Shown here piece by piece: positions 34,698-43,375 of a stretch of 64,000 nucleotides of DNA. This stretch comes from DASZTV01 sp035547515 (GTDB lineage: Bacteria; Actinomycetota; Actinomycetes; JAFAQI01). Made by a program: the position numbers and the translations under genes. The stretch's first letter is position 1, and every line of letters begins with the position of its first letter. Under the pieces are notes generated by a model. The model did not search any database, had not been told where the DNA came from, and saw only the letters and a list, made by a program, of their open reading frames with translations. The stretch spans positions 1 through 64,000 of the forward strand of contig DASZUS010000065.1 in the NCBI GenBank assembly GCA_035547515.1, read 5' to 3'.

Positions 34698-35960
34698 CTA
34701 GTGGCCGAGGCGCACGGCGCGGGAGTTGCCGAACTCGTACGCCGACTCCGCATGGATCGTCGTGTCCAGACCCTCGAGCTCGTCAGACTCGCTGACCCGC
34801 AGACCGATGGTGCGCTGCACAACGGTCGCGACGACGCCGGTGATGGTGAATGCCCAAGCGATCGTGACCACGACCGCAAGCGCCTGGACCGCAAGCAGGT
34901 GGGCGCTGCCACCGTCGACGAGCCCGTCGTATCGGATCGCCGGGTTCACCACCTTGCTGGCGAACACCCCGACGAGGAGGGTGCCCACTACGCCGGCGGC
35001 GCCGTGCACGCCGACAACGTCGAGCGCGTCGTCGTACCCGCCGCGATGCTTCAGGTTGACCGCGAACAGCGCGACCACGCCGCCGGCGGCACCGATCAGG
35101 ATCGCGGCCATGCTGTTGACGTATCCGGCCGCCGGCGTGATCGCGACCAGGCCGGCGACCGCACCCGAGGCGGCACCGAGGGTCGTGGCGTGGCCGGTCC
35201 TGGCCTTCTCCAGGCCGCACCAGGCAAGCAGGCCGGCGCAGGCGGCCAGCTGGGTGCCGACCAGCGCCTGGGACGCGAGGGCGCCCGAGGACAGCGCCGA
35301 TCCTGCGTTGAAGCCGAACCACCCGAACCACAGGATGCCGGCGCCGAGCATCGTGAACGGCAGCGAGTGCGGGGCGACGATCTCTCGGGGCCAGCCGTGC
35401 CGTCGGCCGATGACGAGTGCCAGCGCGAGCGCCGAGGCACCCGAGTCGATCTCGACGACGTTGCCGCCGGCGAAGTCGAGCACACCCCTATGAGCGAGCC
35501 AGCCGTGCGGTGAGAAGACCCAGTGAGCGATCGGTGCGTAGACCACCACCACCCAGAGCGCGGCGAACACGAGGAACCCGCCGAACTTCGCGCGCTCGGC
35601 GACGGTCCCGGTGAGCAGCGCGGCGGTGATGACCGCGAACATCATCTGGAACGCCGCGAAGGCCAGCGGCGGGACGGTGAGGTGCAGGCCCGGCACCGGC
35701 TGGTCGGCATGGGCCAGGCCGGCGAGGTGGAGCGTGCCGAGGAACCCACCTCCGGTGCTCGGTCCGAACGCCAATGAGTACGCCGCCACGGCCCAGACGA
35801 TGCTCACCACGGCGATCGTCGCGAAGTTCGCGACCAGCATGGCGAGGACGTTCTTCGAACGGATCATGCCGCCGTAGAACAAGGCCAGCCCCGGCGTCAT
35901 GAACAGGACGAGTCCGGTGCTTCCGAGCACCCAGGCGGTGTCTCCCCCATCGATGTGCAC
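34698..35960 (-). CDS. Ammonium transporter, second copy
   Basis: A ~420-residue Amt/MEP/Rh channel with eleven expected membrane helices. Blocks are FMTPGLALFYGGMIRSKNVL, the pore histidines in YAPIAHWVFSPHGWL and VVGVHGAAGVVGTL, and FAGGNVVEIDSG. It is clearly different from the amtB copy at 36344. The best start is the GTG at 35960; the ATG at 35993 would add an unconserved stretch. Both candidate starts lie in the arms of a 17-bp perfect inverted repeat. An extra amt between glnK and glnD is not part of the Streptomyces amtB-glnK-glnD arrangement. Confidence 0.9.
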   Translation of the reverse strand: MHIDGGDTAWVLGSTGLVLFMTPGLALFYGGMIRSKNVLAMLVANFATIAVVSIVWAVAAYSLAFGPSTGGGFLGTLHLAGLAHADQPVPGLHLTVPPLAFAAFQMMFAVITAALLTGTVAERAKFGGFLVFAALWVVVVYAPIAHWVFSPHGWLAHRGVLDFAGGNVVEIDSGASALALALVIGRRHGWPREIVAPHSLPFTMLGAGILWFGWFGFNAGSALSSGALASQALVGTQLAACAGLLAWCGLEKARTGHATTLGAASGAVAGLVAITPAAGYVNSMAAILIGAAGGVVALFAVNLKHRGGYDDALDVVGVHGAAGVVGTLLVGVFASKVVNPAIRYDGLVDGGSAHLLAVQALAVVVTIAWAFTITGVVATVVQRTIGLRVSESDELEGLDTTIHAESAYEFGNSRAVRLGH

Positions 35961-35995
35961 GGCGGCGAGCCTAGAGCCCGCCGCCGTGCACATCG
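35951..35995. repeat. Perfect 17-bp inverted repeat between glnK and the second amt gene
   Basis: CGATGTGCACGGCGGCG (35951-35967) and CGCCGCCGTGCACATCG (35979-35995) are exact reverse complements separated by 11 bases. The RNA hairpin would be very stable. It begins 14 bases after the glnK stop and encloses both possible amt2 start codons (GTG 35960, ATG 35993). There is no U-tract on the minus strand, so a plain intrinsic terminator is not the best reading. It may hold down translation or transcription of amt2 and glnD relative to amtB-glnK. Confidence 0.8.
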
Positions 35996-36008
35996 GTCGA
36001 ACTTCGGG

Positions 36009-36347
36009 CTAGAGCGCGTCCGCGCCCTTCTCGCCGGTCCGGACCCGCACGATCTGCTCGACCGGCGTCACCCAGACCTTGCCGTCGCCGATCTCGCCGG
36101 TAGCGGCGGCCTTCACGACCACCCCCACCACCCCCTCGGCATCCGCGTCATCGACGACGACCTCGATGCGGATCTTCGGGACGAAGTCCACCCGGTACTC
36201 CGCACCGCGGTACACCTCGGTGTGGCCCTTCTGGCGACCGAATCCCTGGACCTCGCTGACGGTCAGCCCGGCGATGCCGAACGCTTCGAGCGCGCTCTTC
36301 ACGTCCTCGAGCTTGAACGGCTTGATGATCGCGGTGACGAGCTTCAC
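36009..36347 (-). CDS. glnK: Nitrogen regulatory protein PII (GlnK)
   Basis: The 112-residue trimeric PII signal protein, which binds ATP/ADP and 2-oxoglutarate and blocks AmtB when nitrogen is sufficient. It has the T-loop YRGAEYRVDF with the modifiable Tyr (position 51), preceded by FGRQKGHTEVYRG, and the C-loop region EIGDGKVWVTPVEQIVRVRTGE. The GTG start at 36347 overlaps the amtB stop as GTGA, so AmtB and its regulator are co-translated. GlnD downstream is the modifying enzyme. Confidence 0.97.
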   Translation of the reverse strand: MKLVTAIIKPFKLEDVKSALEAFGIAGLTVSEVQGFGRQKGHTEVYRGAEYRVDFVPKIRIEVVVDDADAEGVVGVVVKAAATGEIGDGKVWVTPVEQIVRVRTGEKGADAL

Positions 36348-37744
36348 GCCTGCACCTCCGTGCGGTGACCGAACGACGGGGACGGGATCGGGCTGCCGAG
36401 CGGCGCGGACGGAGCCGCGGCGCCGGCGCCCCAGTCGTACGCCGACTCCCCGTGCTCATTCACGTCGATGCCTTCCACTTCTGCCGCGGAGGTGACCCGC
36501 CAGCCGATCGTGTGCTTGATCAGCAGGGCGATGATCAACGTCACCACTCCGCACCAGACGATAGTGAACAGCACGCCGAGGAACTGGTGCCACAGCAGCG
36601 TCGCGTTGCCGCCGTAGAACAGACCGCCACCGCCGCTGGGGAACAGGCCGTCGATGCCCTGCGGCGACTTCACGGTGCCGAAGAACCCGATCAGCAGTGC
36701 GCCGATGATGCCTCCGGTGAGGTGGACGCCGACAACGTCGAGCGAGTCGTCCAGGCCGATCTTGTACTTCAAGTTGATCGCCACGGCGCAGACGGCGCCG
36801 GCGATCGCACCCACGCAGAGCGCGCCGAGGGTGTTGACCGACCCGCAGGAAGGCGTGATCGCGACCAGCCCGGCGACCACACCGGAGGCCGCGCCAAGCG
36901 ACGTCGCCTTGCCGCGGTGAATCCGCTCGACCAGTAGCCAGGCGAGCATCGCGGCCATCGTCGCGACCGTCGTGTTCATGAAGGTCACGCCGGTCTCGTG
37001 CGTGAACTGGGTGATGAACTGGCACGTGGTGTCGCCCTTGCAGCTGCCGATCTTGTCCCACGGGTTGCCGCTGCCGCCCGCGTTGAAGACGATCGACCCG
37101 ACGTTGAAGCCGTACCAGCCGAACCACAGCAGGCCGGCGCCGAGCATCGTGAGGGTCACGTTGTGCGGCTTGCCCGGGTTCTTCGGCCAGCCGACGCGCT
37201 TGCCCATCACGAGCGCGAGAACGCCGCCCGCCACACCGGCGTTGATGTGTACGACGGTCCCACCGGCGTAGTCGAGGTTCGGGAAGTGCGAGTAGAACCA
37301 GCCCCCGCCCCAGACGTTGTGGGCGACGACGACATAGACGCAGGTGACCCACAGCAGCGAGAAGATGATCCAGGAGGACATCTTCACGCGGTCGGCGATC
37401 GAACCGGAGATCAGCGCCACGGTGATCACCGCGAACGTGAGCTGGAAGAGCACGAACACGAAGTTCGAGCTCGACACATGCAGCAACCCGAACGTGTCCG
37501 CCGGGCTCGCGATCAGCTTCCCGTTGCCGTTCCCGACGCCGTCGCCGCCCCAGCCCATCGACCAGCCCCAGAGCACGAAGGCGATGCCGACGACACCCAT
37601 CGCGGTGAACGACATCATCATCATGTTGAGCGTCGACTTGCTGCGCGTCATCCCTCCGTAGAAGAACGCGAGCGCCGGAGTCGTCATCATGAGAACGAGC
37701 GCGGTGGCTACGATCATCCAGGCGTAGTAGCCGTCTTCCATCAA
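36344..37744 (-). CDS. amtB: Ammonium transporter AmtB
   Basis: A 466-residue Amt channel with an N-terminal periplasmic helix and eleven membrane helices. Blocks are MTTPALAFFYGGMTRSKSTLNM, the pore histidine regions VYVVVAHNVWGGGW and DVVGVHLTGGIIGALL, and DYAGGTVVHINAG. Its C-terminal tail is hydrophilic (EVEGIDVNEHGESAYDWG). It is the first gene of the nitrogen cluster. A GlnR-type operator lies 91 bp upstream of its start, so induction under nitrogen limitation is expected. Confidence 0.95.
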   Translation of the reverse strand: MMEDGYYAWMIVATALVLMMTTPALAFFYGGMTRSKSTLNMMMMSFTAMGVVGIAFVLWGWSMGWGGDGVGNGNGKLIASPADTFGLLHVSSSNFVFVLFQLTFAVITVALISGSIADRVKMSSWIIFSLLWVTCVYVVVAHNVWGGGWFYSHFPNLDYAGGTVVHINAGVAGGVLALVMGKRVGWPKNPGKPHNVTLTMLGAGLLWFGWYGFNVGSIVFNAGGSGNPWDKIGSCKGDTTCQFITQFTHETGVTFMNTTVATMAAMLAWLLVERIHRGKATSLGAASGVVAGLVAITPSCGSVNTLGALCVGAIAGAVCAVAINLKYKIGLDDSLDVVGVHLTGGIIGALLIGFFGTVKSPQGIDGLFPSGGGGLFYGGNATLLWHQFLGVLFTIVWCGVVTLIIALLIKHTIGWRVTSAAEVEGIDVNEHGESAYDWGAGAAAPSAPLGSPIPSPSFGHRTEVQA

Positions 37745-37834
37745 CCCTCCATCGTGTGGCGACAGGCAGCCGGAGAACGCGGCAGGATGACCCGACGCCC
37801 GACCCTTCGTCGCTCAGCAGTCTGTGAGGGGCAG

Positions 37835-37872
37835 GTTTCAGCAAACGACGCGGACGATTTCGCGGATGTTAC
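37835..37872 (-). promoter_or_regulatory. GlnR-type operator upstream of amtB
   Basis: Read on the minus strand from 37872: GTAAC, six bases, GAAAT, six bases, CGTCG, six bases, GAAAC. This fits the published actinobacterial GlnR box layout (gTnAc-n6-GaAAc repeated twice with six-base spacers), with three of the four half-sites good and the third weak. Its position, about 90 bp before amtB, matches GlnR control of amtB-glnK-glnD in Streptomyces. No glnR gene lies in this window. Confidence 0.7.
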
Positions 37873-37911
37873 GAAGCGTCCGCCGAGCGGCTCTGGCAGG
37901 CAGCGGCCTGG

Positions 37912-38118
37912 TCAGGCCGGTCGCAGGACGATCCAGATCCGTTCGATTCGGTCGACTGGCAGGTCGTAGCCCACTCGTTCCACGAGGTAGGGCACGCCCG
38001 CGATGCGCACGTTCTCACCGGCCCGCGGTAGCGGCGAGGTCTCCCAGCAAGTCGCGATCTCGTTGTTGTCGGGGTCGATGTAGGTCACCGCGACCTGCTC
38101 GCGGAACAGACCGGCCAC
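37912..38118 (-). CDS. Small protein of unknown function downstream of ftsY
   Basis: A ~68-residue protein starting at GTG 38118, nine bases after the ftsY stop. The sequence (AVTYIDPDNNEIATCWETSPLPRAGENVRIAGVPYLVERVGYD in adjacent pieces, ending RIERIWIVLRP) looks like a compact beta-rich domain and is not a shadow of ftsY. I recognise no family. It would be co-transcribed with ftsY. The 167 bp between it and amtB carry the GlnR box and probably a terminator I cannot define. Confidence 0.6.
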   Translation of the reverse strand: MAGLFREQVAVTYIDPDNNEIATCWETSPLPRAGENVRIAGVPYLVERVGYDLPVDRIERIWIVLRPA

Positions 38119-38126
38119 GGCTGGCG

Positions 38127-39335
38127 CTACTCGCCGAGCAATGCGTCGACGAAGACCTCCGGATCGAAAGGCGCGAGGTCGTCCGGTCCCTCGCCGAGGC
38201 CGACCAGCTTGACCGGCACGCCCAGCTCGCGCTGTACGGCGATCACGATCCCGCCCTTGGCGGTGCCGTCGAGCTTGGTGAGCACGATGCCCGTGACGTC
38301 GACGACCTCGGCGAACACGCGGGCCTGGACCAGCCCGTTCTGGCCGGTTGTGGCGTCGAGCACCAGCAGTACCTCGTCGACGGCGCACTGCCGCTCGACG
38401 ACTCGCTTGACCTTCCCGAGCTCGTCCATGAGCCCGGTCTTCGTGTGCAGCCGACCCGCGGTGTCGATGACGACGGTGTCCACGCCCCGCTCGGTGCCGT
38501 CGTGGACGGCGTCGAACGCGACGCTGGCCGGATCGGCACCTTCGGGAGCCCTCACGACAGACGCGCCCACGCGCTCGCCCCATGTGGTGAGCTGGTCGGC
38601 CGCGGCCGCCCGAAACGTGTCGGCGGCGCCGAGGAGGACCGTCCCGCCGTCACCGACGATGACGCGCGCGAGCTTCCCGCACGTCGTGGTCTTGCCGGTG
38701 CCGTTGACGCCGACCACCAGCACCACGCCGGGATGACCGTCGTGTGCGGCGGTGTGCAAGGCGCGGTCGGTGTCGCGACCGATCACGGTGAGGAGCGCGT
38801 CGCGCAGCATCGCGCGCACGTCCTCACCCGAGCGGGTCCCCATCACGCGAACCTGCTCACGCAGCGAACCGACGATCTCGTTGGTGGCCGCCAGGCCGAC
38901 ATCGGAAGTGAGAAGGGTGTCCTCGACCTCTTCCCACACCTCTTCGTCGATCGAGTCCCGGGACAGCAGGGCCAGCAGCCCGCGCCCCAGGGCGGTCTGG
39001 GAGCCGGACAGGCGCCCGCGAAGCCGCACCAGCCTGCCGGCTGACGGTTCGGGGACCTCGATCTGCGGCGCGGGGGGCGCAACCTCGGCTGGCGGCGCTT
39101 CGGTAGCCGGTGCAGTGGGCGGCGCCGGTGCCGGCGGCGCTTCAGCCGCGGGCGCCGGTGCGGGCGGGGCTTGCGCCGGTGGCGGCGGTGCGGGTGGCGC
39201 GACCACCGGCGGTGCAGGGGGCGCGACCGGAGCCTCGAGCGTGCAGGAACGCCGTCGCGACGGCGCGAGGACAAGGCCGAGTCCGGCACCGACGATCAGA
39301 ACTGCAACGACGATGCCGACTATCAGGAAGACCAT
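38127..39335 (-). CDS. ftsY: Signal recognition particle receptor FtsY
   Basis: The SRP receptor GTPase. The 402-residue product starts with a true transmembrane helix (VFLIVGIVVAVLIVGAGLGLVLA). A ~70-residue Ala/Pro-rich linker follows, then the NG domain with P-loop GVNGTGKTTTCGKLA, DTAGRLHTKTGLMDELGK and LTKLDGTAKGGIV. The N-terminal membrane anchor is typical of actinobacterial FtsY, unlike the acidic A domain of E. coli. The ATG overlaps the smc stop by one base (TGATG), so the chromosome-condensation and SRP genes are coupled. Confidence 0.96.
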   Translation of the reverse strand: MVFLIVGIVVAVLIVGAGLGLVLAPSRRRSCTLEAPVAPPAPPVVAPPAPPPPAQAPPAPAPAAEAPPAPAPPTAPATEAPPAEVAPPAPQIEVPEPSAGRLVRLRGRLSGSQTALGRGLLALLSRDSIDEEVWEEVEDTLLTSDVGLAATNEIVGSLREQVRVMGTRSGEDVRAMLRDALLTVIGRDTDRALHTAAHDGHPGVVLVVGVNGTGKTTTCGKLARVIVGDGGTVLLGAADTFRAAAADQLTTWGERVGASVVRAPEGADPASVAFDAVHDGTERGVDTVVIDTAGRLHTKTGLMDELGKVKRVVERQCAVDEVLLVLDATTGQNGLVQARVFAEVVDVTGIVLTKLDGTAKGGIVIAVQRELGVPVKLVGLGEGPDDLAPFDPEVFVDALLGE

Positions 39336-42300
39336 CAGACAGGCTCCGGTTCGGGTTCACGCAGCCGCTGACTGATCACCTCGGTGATCCCGTCGCCGCG
39401 CATCGAGACGCCATACAGGCAGTTGGCAACCTCCATCGTGCGCTTCTGGTGCGTCACGACGATGAGCTGCGAGGTCGACTTCAGCTCCGTGAGCAGCCCG
39501 ACCAGACGCAGCAGGTTGCGGTCGTCGAGGGCTGCCTCGACCTCGTCAAGGACGTAGAACGGCGACGGCCGAGCCCGGAAGATGGCCACGAGCAAGGCGA
39601 TCGCGGTCAGCGACCGCTCCCCGCCGGACAGCAGCGAGAGCCGCTTCACCTTCTTGCCGGGAGGCCGGGCTTCGACCTCTACCCCGGTGAGCAACCAGTC
39701 GTTGGGATCAGTACGCACCAGACGCCCGGAGCCGCCGGGGAACAGCGTCGAGAACACCGTCTCGAACTCTCGGGCGACGTCTTCGTAGGCCTCGCGGAAG
39801 ACCTGCTCGACCCGGTCGTCGACCTCCTTGACCACCAGCAGCAGGTCACGGCGGGAGGCCTTGAGGTCCTCGAGCTGGTCGGAAAGGAACTTGTGCCGCT
39901 CCTCAAGGGCCGCGAACTCCTCCAGCGCGAGCGGGTTGACCTTGCCGAGCAGCGCGAGGGCGCGTTCGGCGGCCTTCCAGCGCTTCTCCTGAACCGCGCG
40001 GTCGTAGGGCGTAGCGACCGCGCCTTCGGGCGCGTCGGCGGACGGCGGTACGGCGACGTCCGGTCCGTACTCCGCGAGCAGCGTCTCCGCCTCGACCCCG
40101 AACTCCTCGGCGACCTTCGCCTCGAGCGCCTCGATCCGAAGCCGCTGCTCGGCTCGCGCCACCTCGTCGCGATGGACGGCTCCGGTCAGCGTCTCCAGCT
40201 CGGCGGAGAGGTCACGCACCGACGCGCGGACCGCGAGCAGCTCGCCTTCGGTCACCGTGCGCTGCTGCTCGATCGCGCCACGCTGCGCCGCGGCCGCGTC
40301 GAGCGAGCGCTCCAGCGCCTCGAGGGCCTCCTTGGCAACCGTCGACACCGCCGCCGCGACCACCGCTTCGCGGGCGCGACGTCGCACGAGCTCTGCGGCG
40401 CGCTCGCGCGCAGCGCGCTCGGCTTCGGCTGCCGACTCGAGCGCTACGACTCGCGCAGCCAGCGCCGAGCGCCGCTCCTCGTCGGTTCGCACGGCCAGAC
40501 GGGCTTCGAGCTCGCGGGCCCGTGTTGCCACGACCAGCTCGGCGATGCGGTCACGCTCGCCCTCGTCGGGGATCGCCTCCTCAGGGGTCGCCTCGGCGGC
40601 GGCGAGCCGCTCCTCGAGCGCGCTCAGGCCTGCGAGGTCGCGGTCACGCGCCTGAGATGCCTCCTCGACGGCCCGGACCAGGCGCTCGCTCTCGCCCGCC
40701 GTGGCCCGGGCAGCCGCGCCGAGCTGGCCGAGGCGCTCGGCCACGGCTGCGAGGCGGGCGTCGGACTCGTGAAGGGCGCTGACCGCGGCCTCGAGGTCGT
40801 CGCGGCGAGCCGCGACCTCCTCGATCGCGCCGGAGAGCGCGAAGCGCAGCTGGTCGGCGCGGCGCGAGAGATCACCGAGCAGCTCCTCGGCCTCGCTGTG
40901 CGCCGCGCGGATCTCCAGCAACGAAGGCGTCGAGCTCGAGCCTCCCGCAGACCACCCGATGCCGAACACGTCGCCGTCCCGGGTGACTGCCCGAAGCGCC
41001 GGATTTGCCGCCACCACACGTTGCGCCGCCTCCGCGTCGTCGACGACGACTGTGGCGTCGAGCAGCCGGGACAGCGCTCCGAGCAGCGTCGTGTCAGCTG
41101 CCACGACGCTCAACGCCGTGCGGGCGCCGGCCGCGACGTCGATCGCAGAACCCGGCGGAGCTTCTGCGCCGCCGACGAGCAGGCCGGCGCGACCACCGTC
41201 CTCGCTCTTCAGCAACGCGATCGCCTCCGCGGCGTCCGCGAGGCTTCGTACCGCAACCGCATCGGCAGCCACGCCGAGCGCGGCAGCGACCGCGGCTTCG
41301 TACCCGGCCTCGACGCGCACCAGCTCGGCGACCGTGCCGAGCACGCCGGCCAGGCGTGCGCCGGCGGCGAGCAAGGTGCCCGCGCCGTCCTTGCGGTCGA
41401 GTCCCAGCGCGAGCGCGTCTCGCCGCGCCGCCGCGGCACTGCGCTGGCGCTCGACCTCGTGCTCTTCCTCTTGCAGTGCGGCGAGGGTCTCCTCGGCGCG
41501 TGCCAGCGCAGCGGCGGCGGTCTCGTGCGCCGCGTCCAAGTCGATCTCGCCGGCGTCGAGGCCGGCAACCTCGCCTTCCAGCGCCGCGAACTCGGCGGCG
41601 GCCTTCGCCGCGCGCTCCTGGGCTGCTTCCAGCGCGACCGACAGCCGCCCGATCTCGTCCTCTGCCGCCTGCGCCCGAGTGCGCAGGGCCGCGACCTCGC
41701 CCTGCAGCCGCACCCGGCCTTCACGCCGGTCGGCGAACGACTGCCGAGCCGCGGCGAGCGCCTGCTCCTGGGCAGTAAGCGAAGCCTCGAGCTGCATCCG
41801 CTCGGCCTCGATCGCGGCAAGGCGTTCCCGGTCGGCCGCGAGGACCTCCTCGACCTCCTTGCCTTCGGACTTCAGCTGGTCGATCTCGGCCTGCCAGGCC
41901 ATCGGGTCCCGCCCGCCCGTACCGAGGTCGACCGCCATCGTGCTGTTGCGCTGCCGCTCGGCGGCGAGGGACGCCGTGCCGCGCATCCGCTCTCGCAGGC
42001 TCGACAGCCGGTACCACGTCTCCTGTGCCCGCGCCAGCAGCGGCGTCTGCTCGCCGAGTGTCGCGTCGAGCGCGAGCTCGCGGCCGGAGGCCTCGGCCAG
42101 CGCTGCCTCGGCAGCCGCCCGGCGGGCCAGCAGCGCGCTCTCGTCCGCGATCTCCGCGTCGAGGGCCCCCCGGAGCACCGTCAGGTCGTCCGCGAGGATC
42201 CGCAACCGGGCGTCACGCAGGTCCGCCTGGATCACCGAGGCGCGGCGGGCGACCTCTGCCTGCTGCCCCAGCGGCTTGAGCTGACGGCGGAGCTCCGCGG

Positions 42301-42883
42301 TCAGGTCCGTCAGCCGGTTGAGGTTGACCTGCATGGCGTCGAGCTTGCGGAGCGCCTTCTCCTTGCGCTTGCGGTGCTTGAGGACGCCGGCTGCCTCCTC
42401 GATGAACCCGCGACGCTCCTCGGGAGTCGCCGACAGGATCGCGTCGAGCTGGCCCTGCCCGACGATCACGTGCATCTCGCGGCCGATCCCGGAGTCCGAC
42501 AGCAGCTCCTGGATGTCCAGCAGGCGGCACGGAGAGCCGTTGATGGCGTACTCCGAACCGCCGTTGCGGAACATGATCCGCGACAGCGTGACCTCGGTGA
42601 AGTCGATGGGCAGCGCCCCATCGCTGTTGTCGATCGTCAGCACGACCTCGGCGCGACCCAGCGCCGGCCGGCCCGCCGTACCGGCGAAGATGACGTCTTC
42701 CATCTTCCCGCCGCGAAGCGACTTCGCGCCCTGCTCGCCGAGCACCCAGGCGATCGCGTCGACGACGTTGGACTTGCCGGAGCCGTTCGGCCCGACGATG
42801 GCCGTCACGCCGGGTTCGAACCGCAGCGTGGTCGACGACGCGAAGGACTTGAACCCCCGGAGGGTCAAGCTCGCAAGATGCAC
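39335..42883 (-). CDS. smc: Chromosome partition protein SMC
   Basis: A 1182-residue SMC ATPase for chromosome organisation. Walker A is at residues 31-38 (GPNGSGKS, then VVDAIAWVLGEQGAKSL). Long coiled coils flank a hinge at about residues 510-660, and the C-terminal head has the signature LLSGGERSLTAIAL and Walker B FYVLDEVEAALDD. Length is normal. The coiled coils are extremely rich in Ala and Glu, which leaves the opposite strand free of stops over almost the whole gene. No acyP gene lies between it and mutM, unlike in some relatives. Confidence 0.97.
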   Translation of the reverse strand: MHLASLTLRGFKSFASSTTLRFEPGVTAIVGPNGSGKSNVVDAIAWVLGEQGAKSLRGGKMEDVIFAGTAGRPALGRAEVVLTIDNSDGALPIDFTEVTLSRIMFRNGGSEYAINGSPCRLLDIQELLSDSGIGREMHVIVGQGQLDAILSATPEERRGFIEEAAGVLKHRKRKEKALRKLDAMQVNLNRLTDLTAELRRQLKPLGQQAEVARRASVIQADLRDARLRILADDLTVLRGALDAEIADESALLARRAAAEAALAEASGRELALDATLGEQTPLLARAQETWYRLSSLRERMRGTASLAAERQRNSTMAVDLGTGGRDPMAWQAEIDQLKSEGKEVEEVLAADRERLAAIEAERMQLEASLTAQEQALAAARQSFADRREGRVRLQGEVAALRTRAQAAEDEIGRLSVALEAAQERAAKAAAEFAALEGEVAGLDAGEIDLDAAHETAAAALARAEETLAALQEEEHEVERQRSAAAARRDALALGLDRKDGAGTLLAAGARLAGVLGTVAELVRVEAGYEAAVAAALGVAADAVAVRSLADAAEAIALLKSEDGGRAGLLVGGAEAPPGSAIDVAAGARTALSVVAADTTLLGALSRLLDATVVVDDAEAAQRVVAANPALRAVTRDGDVFGIGWSAGGSSSTPSLLEIRAAHSEAEELLGDLSRRADQLRFALSGAIEEVAARRDDLEAAVSALHESDARLAAVAERLGQLGAAARATAGESERLVRAVEEASQARDRDLAGLSALEERLAAAEATPEEAIPDEGERDRIAELVVATRARELEARLAVRTDEERRSALAARVVALESAAEAERAARERAAELVRRRAREAVVAAAVSTVAKEALEALERSLDAAAAQRGAIEQQRTVTEGELLAVRASVRDLSAELETLTGAVHRDEVARAEQRLRIEALEAKVAEEFGVEAETLLAEYGPDVAVPPSADAPEGAVATPYDRAVQEKRWKAAERALALLGKVNPLALEEFAALEERHKFLSDQLEDLKASRRDLLLVVKEVDDRVEQVFREAYEDVAREFETVFSTLFPGGSGRLVRTDPNDWLLTGVEVEARPPGKKVKRLSLLSGGERSLTAIALLVAIFRARPSPFYVLDEVEAALDDRNLLRLVGLLTELKSTSQLIVVTHQKRTMEVANCLYGVSMRGDGITEVISQRLREPEPEPV

Positions 42884-42970
42884 CCGTGAAGCTCCCGGGG
42901 AGAGGCGGTCAGGCGGGGAAGACCGCAGGCAACGCTAGCCCAACAGCTGGGCAAATCAGGTGAGCGGCGG

Positions 42971-43225
42971 CTAGGTGAGCGCCGGCTCGTGGTCGCGGGA
43001 CTGCTCGCCGACCGAAAGGCTCTGCTCAACCGAAAGGCTCTGCTCAACCGAGAGTCTGAGCATCTCCTCGTCCACGCGGGCGAGGGTCGTCAGCTCAGCG
43101 TTCTCGGCGCGCAGCCGGATGATCTCGTTCTCGAGATCGCGGACCCGGTCGCGCAGGCGCTTCAACTCGGCCGCCATCCGTACGTCGAGAGCAGTCCCGA
43201 CGTGACCCATCAGGGCTTTCGCCAT
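42971..43225 (-). CDS. Small coiled-coil protein with SLSVEQ repeats
   Basis: An 84-residue protein starting MAKALMGHVGTALDVRM at the ATG at 43225, with GGAGG ten bases upstream. The middle is a leucine-heptad coiled coil (LKRLRDRVRDLENEIIRLRAENAEL). I recall similar short coiled-coil proteins in other actinobacteria, but no function. The C-terminus carries a tandem 18-bp repeat (43009-43063 region) giving LSVEQS, LSVEQS, LSVGEQ. It has its own likely promoter at 43347-43375 and is separated from smc by 87 bp. Confidence 0.7.
   Translation of the reverse strand: MAKALMGHVGTALDVRMAAELKRLRDRVRDLENEIIRLRAENAELTTLARVDEEMLRLSVEQSLSVEQSLSVGEQSRDHEPALT
43009..43056. repeat. Tandem 18-bp repeat within the coiled-coil gene
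   Basis: Three successive units of about 18 bases (CCGAAAGGCTCTGCTCAA and variants) encode repeated Ser-Leu-Ser-Val-Glu-Gln. The two complete copies are nearly identical and the flanking units are diverged. The repeat keeps the frame, so copy-number change would alter protein length by six residues at a time. Confidence 0.75.
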
Positions 43226-43346
43226 CCTTGCCGATCCTCCACGGTGAGGACATGTCGGATGCACCCGCTGAGCACGTTACGGCCCGGGTCGGGTCCCCCG
43301 ACGATTTGAACTGACGTCGCTGTCCATATCTCGGCGCGACATATCC

Positions 43347-43375
43347 AGTGTGACGCGCCGCGATCACCCGGTCAA
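43347..43375 (-). promoter_or_regulatory. Predicted promoter of the coiled-coil gene
   Basis: On the minus strand TTGACC (43375-43370), a 17-base spacer and CACACT (43352-43347) fit a housekeeping actinobacterial promoter. The -35 overlaps the mutM stop codon. The transcript would have a leader of about 115 bases before the ATG at 43225. Confidence 0.45.

Noticed and set aside
37745..37911. A small RNA gene before amtB
   Set aside because: Apart from the GlnR-type box I see no clear promoter-terminator pair or stable hairpin to support one.
39110..42889. An open frame of about 1260 codons on the plus strand opposite smc
   Set aside because: It mirrors the codon positions of smc, is rich in Arg, Ala, Gly and His in the way of GC-driven antisense frames, and has no domain pattern. 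smc on the minus strand is certain.
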